From Bacteroidia bacterium (GTDB taxonomy: Bacteria; Bacteroidota; Bacteroidia; Bacteroidales; CAJPTX01): a stretch of DNA of 8,321 nt. Positions within the stretch are counted from its first letter, which is position 1, and each line of letters starts with the position of its first letter. Made by a program: the position numbers and the translations under genes. This document shows, piece after piece, positions 1 to 5,458 of the stretch. The stretch covers positions 1-8,321 of the forward strand of contig CAJPTV010000096.1 in the NCBI GenBank assembly GCA_905373665.1, read 5' to 3'. The notes under the pieces are model-generated. The model was not told the origin of the DNA. It searched no databases and worked only from the letters and a program-made list of their open reading frames with translations.

Positions 1-1
1 C

Positions 2-91
2 TGCTGGAGGAATGAAGAGAGGGGGGGGCTTACACACTTTTACAGACACTACCAACATCCTCTTCACTACACGCTCCTTACCTCCAGCCAT
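2..91 (-). other. Possible 5' end of an unidentified small ORF, running off the window edge
   Basis: A minus-strand frame opens with ATG at 91-89 and stays open for 30 codons to the window edge (MAGGKERVVKRM..., later KPPPLF). It starts about 30 bases beyond the rny terminator, so it could be the beginning of a separate downstream gene. It crosses a run of eight C (plus-strand G at 21-28), which would be prone to slippage. I recognise no family, there is no clear promoter or ribosome binding site, and 30 open codons can occur by chance. Only the missing sequence to the left can decide. Confidence 0.15.
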
Positions 92-119
92 CTGGCGCTA
101 GGGAGCCGCCCTTAGGACT

Positions 120-153
120 AAAAAAACGGCGTCCGTAAACCTACGAACGCCGT
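120..153 (-). terminator. Intrinsic terminator of rny
   Basis: On the minus strand ACGGCGTTCGTA (153-142) pairs with TACGGACGCCGT (137-126) over 12 bp with a single G-U wobble, around a four-base loop, and is followed by a run of seven T (126-120). This is a textbook rho-independent terminator 36 bases after the rny stop codon. A smaller hairpin, CTGCTG and CAGCAG around a three-base loop (170-184), sits between the stop codon and the terminator. Confidence 0.93.
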
Positions 154-188
154 CTAAAGTATCTTAACGCTGCTGCGGCAGCAGGGAG

Positions 189-1730
189 CTACTTCGCTAT
201 CCCCGTTGCTCGCGTCTCACGAATTACCGTCACCTTTACCTGCCCTGGATAGGTCATCTCCTCTTGGATACGACGCGCAATATCTAGTGCCAAGTGCTGC
301 GACTCCTTGTCGTCAATCTTCTCACTTCCCACGATAACGCGCAACTCACGTCCCGCTTGGATAGCGTAGGTCTTTTCAACCCCAGGGTAAGAGAGGGCAA
401 GTGATTCCATATTCTTCAGACGCTTGATGTAAGCCTCTACCACCTCGCGACGTGCTCCCGGGCGTGCCCCCGATATCGCATCACACACCTGCACGATGGG
501 GGCTATGAGCGTGGTCATCTCAATCTCGTCGTGGTGCGCCCCAATCGCATTACAAACCTCGGGCTTCTCTTTATACTGCTCGGCGAGCTTCATTCCATAG
601 AGTGCGTGCGGTAGATCGGGTTCTTCATCGGGCACCTTACCGATGTCGTGAAGCAACCCTGCGCGCTTAGCCAGCTTCGCATTTAATCCTAACTCACTCG
701 CCATGATAGCACAGAGATTAGCCACCTCGCGCGAGTGCTGCAAGAGGTTCTGACCATACGAAGAACGGTACTTCATACGCCCGACCATACGTACCAACTC
801 GGGGTGCATGGGCTGTACCCCAAGGTCGATAATCGTGCGCTTTCCCGTCTCTAGGATCTCTTCTTCGAGCTGCTTGGTCACGCGCGCTACCACCTCCTCG
901 ATACGCTGCGGGTGAATACGTCCGTCTTGTACCAACTGATGGAGAGAAAGGCGCGCAATCTCTCGACGAATGGGGTCAAAGGCCGAAAGGACGATAGCAT
1001 CGGGCGTATCATCCACGATGAGCTCCACCCCCGTCACCCCCTCTAGGGTACGGATATTACGCCCCTCGCGCCCGATGATCTTTCCCTTCACCTCATCAGA
1101 GTCGATGTGGAAGACCGAAACTGCGTTCTCTATCGCCGTCTCGGTTGCGAGCCGCTGTACAGACTGTACGATGATGCGCTTGGCCTCTTTGTTGGCATTG
1201 AGCTTGGCCTCTTCTACGATCTCGGCTGCGTAACTCATCGCCTCGCTCTTAGCCACATCGGTCATCTGCTGGATAAGCTGCTCCTTAGCCGTCGCGGCAG
1301 ACATGCCCGCAATTTCCTCAATACGACTGATGTGCTGCGAGCGGAGCTCCTCCGCCTCCTTACACAACCCCTCGTAGTGCTCCATTTTAGCCGTCAGCGA
1401 CGCCTTTTGTGCATCCTGCTCTTTACGCTTCTTCTGGAGCTCGGTTTGTTGATTTCTAAGGTTATTTTCCCGCTGCTTAAGGTCTTTTTCGGCGGTTACA
1501 ATCTTCTCTTCTCTGATTTGCGACTTCGCTTCAAACTCCGTCTTCAGACGCTGGAAATGCGCCTCCGCCTTCTCTATATTCTCCGTACGCACACGTTCAG
1601 CTTCGAGGCGCGCCTCGGCGATCATACGTTCGTTACGTTCACGAAGCACCTTCCCCAAGAGCCAATAGGCTATGCCGAACCCTACGGCGAGCGCAAGGAG
1701 CACGGCAATGACAATTATAATAGCATCCAT
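189..1730 (-). CDS. rny: Ribonuclease Y
   Basis: Membrane-anchored endoribonuclease that starts mRNA decay at single-stranded sites. The 513-residue protein has the complete family layout. An N-terminal transmembrane segment covers about residues 3-25, followed by a long charged coiled coil (about 28-185). The KH RNA-binding domain carries the KIIGREG loop (218-223 region). The HD phosphohydrolase domain has H332, the H361-D362 pair in GLLHDIGKV, the histidines of AHHDE (399-400) and D417. The C-terminus ends ATGIAK. The length is close to the usual ~510-520. I chose the ATG at 1730; an in-frame TTG at 1745 would add five residues before the membrane segment and lies closer to the upstream RNA. 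It is the last gene of the zapB-like/zapA/6S cluster, begins about 28 bases after the U-run of the 6S RNA, and ends before a strong terminator. The family assignment is secure. Confidence 0.97.
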   Translation of the reverse strand: MDAIIIVIAVLLALAVGFGIAYWLLGKVLRERNERMIAEARLEAERVRTENIEKAEAHFQRLKTEFEAKSQIREEKIVTAEKDLKQRENNLRNQQTELQKKRKEQDAQKASLTAKMEHYEGLCKEAEELRSQHISRIEEIAGMSAATAKEQLIQQMTDVAKSEAMSYAAEIVEEAKLNANKEAKRIIVQSVQRLATETAIENAVSVFHIDSDEVKGKIIGREGRNIRTLEGVTGVELIVDDTPDAIVLSAFDPIRREIARLSLHQLVQDGRIHPQRIEEVVARVTKQLEEEILETGKRTIIDLGVQPMHPELVRMVGRMKYRSSYGQNLLQHSREVANLCAIMASELGLNAKLAKRAGLLHDIGKVPDEEPDLPHALYGMKLAEQYKEKPEVCNAIGAHHDEIEMTTLIAPIVQVCDAISGARPGARREVVEAYIKRLKNMESLALSYPGVEKTYAIQAGRELRVIVGSEKIDDKESQHLALDIARRIQEEMTYPGQVKVTVIRETRATGIAK

Positions 1731-1756
1731 TTTTTGAACCGACAACTGTATAACAA

Positions 1757-1970
1757 TAAAAAAGCCCGATGTCTAGCTGGCTCCAGCAAGAAACTCCAAG
1801 AAAATACGTATGGGTCGGTTGTATCCATCTGAAGTCCAACGTCCTAGGAGGTCTAGAATCCCACCACCCACGGAGGGCAGGGTCAAAAGGCCTTTCATCA
1901 GGACATCAAATCTCAACCCAATCGCTAAAATGTCGAGTTCCGCGCAAGCAAACAGCTAGACAGACGGGCT
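1757..1970 (-). ncRNA. ssrS: 6S RNA, regulator of RNA polymerase holoenzyme
   Basis: The noncoding interval between zapA and rny is filled by a sequence that folds into one long rod. AGCCCG (1970-1965) pairs with CGGGCT (1768-1763). Nine bases, GTCTAGCTG/CAGCTAGAC (1771-1779 with 1953-1961), pair perfectly. GGAACTC (1941-1935) pairs with GAGTTTC (1796-1790). Further in, TGGGT/ACCCA and weaker pairings close the apical part. Unpaired stretches between the second stem and the apical part would form the central bubble. The 3' arm runs straight into six T (1763-1758). The size of about 210 nt, the closing stem, the internal bubble and the position next to zapA fit 6S RNA, which mimics an open promoter and binds housekeeping holoenzyme. 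I rely on architecture and on recalled gene order in Bacteroidales, not on a covariance search. The 5' end is inferred from the stem. No good TAnnTTTG element precedes it, so it may be processed from the zapA transcript. Confidence 0.75.
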
Positions 1971-2001
1971 ATAGAAATTTCTCACAAGTCAAGAACGTAA
2001 G

Positions 2002-2289
2002 TTAGTGCGTCTCTATTGCCTCCCGGACACGTTGATCTAGGGCAGTAAGCCGCCCCTCAAGATTGTCTTGGAACTCCCACTGCGCTTCCTGAAGGCGGGT
2101 AAACATCAACTCCAAGGCAATAATCGCCACCGCTTGCTCCGCGTTCTCGATCTTCTCAAAGGTGGTAAGCTTATCCTTTATCAGCTGGTTAAGCCGATCC
2201 TCGGCGCGATGCATCAGTTGTACCTGCTCCGCGTTCCTGCCTATAACGTCCAAGTCAATATTCCCAATCCGTATCCTTTCGGTTCCCAT
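2002..2289 (-). CDS. zapA: Cell division protein ZapA
   Basis: FtsZ-associated protein that promotes bundling of FtsZ protofilaments at the division ring in the cytoplasm. With the ATG at 2289 the product is 95 residues, the usual size of short Bacteroidota ZapA proteins. The N-terminal half (IRIGNIDLDVIGRNAEQ, then HRAEDRLNQLIKDKL at about 27-41) resembles the ZapA globular head with its paired helices. The conserved helix EQAVAIIALELMFTRLQ (about 51-67) leads into a C-terminal coiled coil. A longer reading from a TTG at 2319 would add ten residues with no family resemblance (RFYTLVLSR), so I reject it. The gene starts 31 bases after the ZapB-like gene ends and is followed 31 bases later by the 6S RNA, so all are probably transcribed together. 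Confidence 0.87.
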   Translation of the reverse strand: MGTERIRIGNIDLDVIGRNAEQVQLMHRAEDRLNQLIKDKLTTFEKIENAEQAVAIIALELMFTRLQEAQWEFQDNLEGRLTALDQRVREAIETH

Positions 2290-2320
2290 TCGTGACAACA
2301 CCAATGTATAAAAACGCAAC

Positions 2321-2617
2321 TCACGCCTGCAATAACGTAATACACGATTCTATTTCCCGTAACACCTGAGCGATGAGCTTACGTGCCTCTTTCGACCGAT
2401 CAGGGTCAGACGAGAGCGTCGTCGCAGCCGTGAGCACCTTTATCTCCTCAGAAGAGACCTTGAGCCGCTCCTTAAGCTTAGCGACCTCCTCCTCCAAAGC
2501 GCCCTTTTCTGCCTCCAACTGCTGCACACGACGGCTGAGCGTCGCTACTCTGTCGAGTAACTGTCCAACGCTCCCTTCCAAACTGGCTAATGCCTCTAAT
2601 CTTTGCTTTCGCGACAC
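2321..2617 (-). CDS. Small coiled-coil protein, ZapB-like, upstream of zapA
   Basis: A 98-residue, highly charged, helical protein. Residues about 13-65 carry a heptad-like pattern (LLDRVATLSRRVQQLEAEKG, then EEEVAKLKERLK) predicting a coiled coil. The C-terminal stretch EARKLIAQVLREIESCITLL looks like the conserved tail of the small proteins that precede zapA in many Bacteroidales. By position and shape it could act with ZapA at the FtsZ ring, as ZapB does in enterobacteria, but real homology to ZapB cannot be claimed because coiled coils resemble each other. The start is GTG at 2617. It is preceded by AGAGAGG (2633-2627) with a nine-base gap, and no ATG occurs in the frame. A -7 promoter element lies 22 bases upstream, making this the first gene of the zapA/6S/rny unit. 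Confidence 0.78.
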   Translation of the reverse strand: MSRKQRLEALASLEGSVGQLLDRVATLSRRVQQLEAEKGALEEEVAKLKERLKVSSEEIKVLTAATTLSSDPDRSKEARKLIAQVLREIESCITLLQA

Positions 2618-2638
2618 TTTCGTTCACCTCTCTTTTTG

Positions 2639-2669
2639 CAAAGGTACTCCATTTTTTGAATGTTTCTAA
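2639..2669 (-). promoter_or_regulatory. Bacteroidota-type promoter for the zapB-like/zapA/6S/rny unit
   Basis: TACCTTTG on the minus strand (2646-2639) matches the phylum's -7 consensus TAnnTTTG exactly. TTAG (2669-2666), a three-of-four match to the -33 TTTG element, lies 19 bases upstream, within the accepted spacing. The spacer is AT-rich. Transcription would start near 2633, giving a leader of only about 15 bases before the GTG start. Confidence 0.72.
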
Positions 2670-2744
2670 CTATACAACATTTATAGCTAGTATAAACTAC
2701 GGTAATCGCTTTCGCTATTCAAACAAAGCGCTGCGAAGGGACGT

Positions 2745-2752
2745 TACTTTTA
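2745..2752 (+). promoter_or_regulatory. Weak candidate -7 element for the DUF1847 gene
   Basis: TACTTTTA differs from TAnnTTTG only at the last base. It sits 34 bases before the start codon, which would give a leader of about 25-30 bases. No TTTG-like -33 element is visible at the right distance, so this is only the best candidate in the 166-base divergent intergenic region. Confidence 0.3.
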
Positions 2753-2783
2753 CAGAGGAGCAAAACAACCTGTAACGAAATCA

Positions 2784-3263
2784 GTGATGGAAGAGACCGC
2801 AAAATACGTAGGTGAGGATCTGGAGCTCATGCAAGCCGCCAAGGATGCGACCATAGCCCATGGTGAGAAGTTGGAAGAAATCCGTCTTTTTGCACGCAAC
2901 GCGGGGATTCGCAAGATCGGCATCGCACACTGCGCTGCCCTAGTGCGGGAGGCTGCCGTGATCGCTGAGCGCTTGGGCGACGAATTTGAGACCTTTGCCG
3001 TGGGGTGTAAGGTTTCTAAAATCCCCCTCGCGACCATCTTGGGCGACGACTCGCAAGGGCTAGCCTGCAACCCCATCGGTCAGGTACAAGAGCTCGAACA
3101 CTGGGGGAGCGAGTTCAATATCGTCGTAGGGCTTTGCCTAGGGCACGACATGCTGTTTTACAAGTATAGCAAGGTGCCCACGACCACGCTCATCGTGAAA
3201 GACCGTGCGCACAAGCACAACCCGATGGCTTCGCTCGTCGTGCCTGCTGCGACCGAACAATAA
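2784..3263 (+). CDS. DUF1847 family protein, short form without the Cys-rich N-terminus
   Basis: The only plus-strand gene. The product (159 residues from GTG 2784, 158 from the adjacent ATG 2787) matches the core of the functionally uncharacterised DUF1847 family. Counting from the ATG, these are IRKIGIAHC (41-49), VGCKVSKI (72-79), CNPIGQ (94-99), GLCLGHD (115-121) and VKDRAHKHNP (137-146). The conserved cysteines 49, 74, 94 and 117 and the His-Asp of GHD suggest metal or redox chemistry, but no reaction is known to me. Members I recall begin with a stretch of about 40 residues bearing CxxC-type cysteines. Here that stretch is absent: the frame is closed by TAA at 2703, and no plus-strand frame immediately upstream shows such a motif. 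It is therefore either a short lineage variant or a 5'-truncated gene. The rest is intact and ends before a strong terminator. Confidence 0.85.
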   Translation: MMEETAKYVGEDLELMQAAKDATIAHGEKLEEIRLFARNAGIRKIGIAHCAALVREAAVIAERLGDEFETFAVGCKVSKIPLATILGDDSQGLACNPIGQVQELEHWGSEFNIVVGLCLGHDMLFYKYSKVPTTTLIVKDRAHKHNPMASLVVPAATEQ

Positions 3264-3282
3264 GGGAAAAGACTTTTTGGGT

Positions 3283-3342
3283 AAGTACCCTTGCTGGGGA
3301 ACGAGCTAATGCGCTAACGTTCTGCGGCAAGGGTACTTTTTT
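3283..3342 (+). terminator. Compound hairpin terminator between convergent genes
   Basis: AAGTACCCTTGC (3283-3294) pairs perfectly with GCAAGGGTACTT (3327-3338), and the second arm runs into six T (3337-3342), so it terminates the plus-strand DUF1847 gene. The 32-base loop contains a second stem, GAACG with CGTTC (3298-3302 with 3317-3321), enclosing AGC/GCT. On the minus strand the same stem follows the glycosyltransferase stop directly but lacks a good T-run, so termination in that direction is less certain. The T-run overlaps the glycosyltransferase stop codon (3341-3343). Confidence 0.88.
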
Positions 3343-4648
3343 ACACCAACACCTCTTCAAACTGCCGCGCTTGGTACTCGCGCGTATAAGGTGCGAGCTG
3401 TGCCCCGGAGATCGAGAACCGTTCGCCACGTTGGTGCATCGCAAGACATTCGAGCAAATAGTGCTTTAACGCCTGCTTATCGCCCTCGGCAAATGCACTG
3501 CCGCTTTGCGTCTCTGTGAGTAAGTGTGCTACCTCGCTACCTGTGGGCGCCATGGCGATGATCGGTCTGTGGCTTGCTAAATATTCAAACACCTTGCCCG
3601 TAAGGATCGACTGGCTCGTCGGTGCACGATTGATGCACAACAAGAGCAAATCTGCACCACAGAGCAGTGCGGGTATCTCGTCGTGCGGTATGCTACCACG
3701 TAGTACCACCATATCTTCCAGCCCGCAATCGGCTATCGCCTGCTTTACACTCACATCGCACCGTCCGAAGAGTTCCACCTGTAGCCCCTTAGCATCCACA
3801 AGCCCCTCTTGGCGCAGCTCCTGCAAGACATGCCATAACAGCAACGGATTGCGATCCGCATTCATAGAGCCCGCATAGACAATCCGCAAGGGCGTCCCCG
3901 CGGGGGGCACAGGCATAGCCACTGTGGGAAAATCCTCCGTATCAAATCCGTTGTAAATGACCTTTAGGCACTGTACCTGATAGGCGGCAAAGTCCGCACA
4001 CATCCCCTCAGTAACCACAGTTACCACCTCTGCCTCTTCAACGACCGAGCGTTCCATTGCCGCCACCCGTGCGAGGGTCTTGGGGGTGAAGGGTAGGTGT
4101 TGGTGGTAATCAATATTGCGCCACGGGTCTCGGAAATCTGCCACCCAACGGATGCCCGTCCGCCGATGTACGCCGCGCCCGATAAGGTGCATCGAGTGGG
4201 GCGGACCAGTGGTTACCATTACCTCATGCGGATGGGTTTGAAGCCACCGACACAAGAAGCGCACCGAAGGGCGTATCCACAGGCAACGTGCATCGGGGAC
4301 AAAGAGATTCGCGCGCAACCACAAAAGAAGACGCTGGAGCACTCCCTGCCGTTTCTTGCCCCCCTCCTCCGCAAGGAGTCCGTCACCCACACGTTTCTTA
4401 CCTAAAAACTTCTTATAAAGCCCCAGCGGCTCGATTATCTTGCGAGGGAGTATAGTTACGCCAGTAGGTACGTCTTTTAGTAAAGAAGGGTCTTTTTCGC
4501 TAATTTCTGGATTGCTCGGCGTATATACCGTAACCTCCCACCCTGCGCGCACGAGGTATTTCACCATTTTAAGCCATCGTTGCACCCCAGGTCCTCCACT
4601 GGGTGGCCAATAGTAGGTGATGAGCAACAGACGGCGACGCTCGGTCAT
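3341..4648 (-). CDS. Glycosyltransferase, GT4-like, GT-B fold
   Basis: A 435-residue predicted cytoplasmic retaining glycosyltransferase. The N-terminal Rossmann half starts RLLLITYYWPPSGGPGVQRW (about 6-25), a motif typical of Bacteroidota family-4 enzymes with the glycine-rich acceptor-side loop. It continues with VTTGPPHSMH (145-154) and WVADFRDPWR (168-177). The C-terminal donor-binding half has RIVYAGS (255-261), VELFGR (291-296), VVLRGSIPHDEIP (314-326) and the conserved TGKVFEYLASHRPIIA (350-365), where the acidic residue normally contacts the nucleotide sugar. Start ATG 4648 overlaps the thiF-like stop as ATGA, indicating translational coupling; the open frame further upstream is only overlap with that gene. 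Sugar donor and acceptor cannot be read from sequence. Lipopolysaccharide, capsule or protein glycan synthesis are all possible, and no other polysaccharide gene is nearby. Confidence 0.92.
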   Translation of the reverse strand: MTERRRLLLITYYWPPSGGPGVQRWLKMVKYLVRAGWEVTVYTPSNPEISEKDPSLLKDVPTGVTILPRKIIEPLGLYKKFLGKKRVGDGLLAEEGGKKRQGVLQRLLLWLRANLFVPDARCLWIRPSVRFLCRWLQTHPHEVMVTTGPPHSMHLIGRGVHRRTGIRWVADFRDPWRNIDYHQHLPFTPKTLARVAAMERSVVEEAEVVTVVTEGMCADFAAYQVQCLKVIYNGFDTEDFPTVAMPVPPAGTPLRIVYAGSMNADRNPLLLWHVLQELRQEGLVDAKGLQVELFGRCDVSVKQAIADCGLEDMVVLRGSIPHDEIPALLCGADLLLLCINRAPTSQSILTGKVFEYLASHRPIIAMAPTGSEVAHLLTETQSGSAFAEGDKQALKHYLLECLAMHQRGERFSISGAQLAPYTREYQARQFEEVLV

Positions 4649-5337
4649 AGTTCGTACCTCCCCATCTTTACCTCGCGTGCATCGTACACACAGAGCACCC
4701 CGTCGAGCGAGGCTGTGCCAAGGGCGAGCCACGACAGCGCTTCCCCTGCCATGATGCCGCCCACTACCTGCACAAGGGGGGGATAAATCCCTGCCGCCAA
4801 GGGTCGTTCCTTGGGCAGCTCCCCAAAGAGATCTTTTAGTCCGATGCCACGCTTTCCGTGCAAGAAGGTGACTTGCCCTGTGTATTCTTCGACAGCCCCC
4901 CAAACCAAGGGCGTATGGTGCGCGGCACAGTAGTCATCCAATAACACACGGGTGGTGAAATTGTCGGTACAGTCGAGGATAAGGTCATAGCCCTCGCCGC
5001 GCTCCGCCAACCATTTGCTATCTATGCGTTCGGTGAACGCGCGTACCTTTCCGTGCGGATTAAGTGCCTGTACTCGTGCCGCAGCTAGGGGGGCTTTCGC
5101 TTCTCCGCACTCGTTTTCGCTATAGAGCAGTTGACGCGGGAGGTTAGTTATAGAAACCACGTCAGGGTCTACGATATCTAGCCGCCCGACCTCCTGTGCT
5201 GCCAGAAGGGGGAGTGTCGCAGCCCCCAAGCCTCCCGCACCGACGACCAAGATTTGTGCCCTACGAAGGCGCTCTAGTGCCTCTACGTCGAAATCGGGCA
5301 GCGCCAGCGTTCGCGCATGTCGTTCATTTAGCTCCAT
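4645..5337 (-). CDS. ThiF/MoeB/HesA-family adenylyltransferase (E1-like)
   Basis: A 230-residue E1-like enzyme that would activate the C-terminal glycine of a small ubiquitin-fold sulfur carrier (ThiS- or MoaD-type) with ATP. Visible landmarks are the start MELNERHAR, the nucleotide loop GAGGLG (33-38), the acidic DIVDPD (54-59), the arginine finger NLPRQ (65-69), K81 and CTDNF with D125 for magnesium. The full adenylation site is thus present. The two CxxC zinc pairs of MoeB and E. coli ThiF are absent; the equivalent region reads RPLAAGIYPP. Zinc-free members of this type occur in Bacteroidota, which favours a ThiF-like role, but no thiamine or molybdopterin gene is in view, so I give no symbol. 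Start ATG 5337 is chosen because the 21 residues upstream in the frame lie across the promoter. The gene overlaps the glycosyltransferase by ATGA. Confidence 0.88.
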   Translation of the reverse strand: MELNERHARTLALPDFDVEALERLRRAQILVVGAGGLGAATLPLLAAQEVGRLDIVDPDVVSITNLPRQLLYSENECGEAKAPLAAARVQALNPHGKVRAFTERIDSKWLAERGEGYDLILDCTDNFTTRVLLDDYCAAHHTPLVWGAVEEYTGQVTFLHGKRGIGLKDLFGELPKERPLAAGIYPPLVQVVGGIMAGEALSWLALGTASLDGVLCVYDAREVKMGRYEL

Positions 5338-5357
5338 CCCCAACCGTATTACAGGGG

Positions 5358-5365
5358 CAAAGATA
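5358..5365 (-). promoter_or_regulatory. -7 promoter element of the thiF-like/glycosyltransferase unit
   Basis: TATCTTTG on the minus strand matches TAnnTTTG exactly and lies between the upstream terminator and the ATG at 5337. The start of transcription would be near 5351, giving a leader of about 15 bases. No TTTG-like -33 element is seen 19-21 bases upstream, where the sequence is GC-rich, so the promoter may be weak or need an activator. Confidence 0.6.
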
Positions 5366-5398
5366 GGGTGGCGGGACGAATCCGCTCCTGCACCAGAC

Positions 5399-5433
5399 AA
5401 AAAAAGCCGCCCCCCGAGGGACGGGGAGCGGCT
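5399..5433 (-). terminator. Intrinsic terminator of the susC/susD unit
   Basis: On the minus strand AGCCGC (5433-5428), U and CCCCG pair with CGGGG, G and GCGGCT around the loop TCCCT, a 12-bp stem containing one U-G wobble, followed by seven T (5405-5399). It lies 26 bases after the susD-like stop codon and separates that unit from the thiF-like promoter. Confidence 0.93.
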
Positions 5434-5458
5434 GAAAGGAAAGTCTTAAACAAGACGC

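Noticed and set aside
3..88. Inverted repeat GCTGGAGG / CCTCCAGC at the left edge as a mobile-element end
   Set aside because: Only 8 bp, with no transposase and no target-site duplication; likely chance.
1107..1832. Plus-strand open frame of 241 codons antisense to rny
   Set aside because: It lies opposite the conserved HD/KH/coiled-coil coding of RNase Y and the 6S interval, and is rich in Leu and Arg as expected for a complement frame. It shows no domain.
1746..2001. A small protein gene in the zapA-rny interval
   Set aside because: The frames here are short and unsupported, whereas both ends of the interval pair in long stems, which fits a structured RNA.
2590..2775. Plus-strand 61-codon frame before the DUF1847 gene, considered as its frameshifted N-terminus
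   Set aside because: It contains no cysteine and no resemblance to the family's N-terminal segment, and it runs opposite the ZapB-like gene start and its promoter.
4649..4903. 85-codon N-terminal extension of the glycosyltransferase
   Set aside because: It overlaps the thiF-like coding region in another frame and has no conserved content; the natural start is the ATG at 4648 in the ATGA overlap, directly before the family's N-terminal motif.
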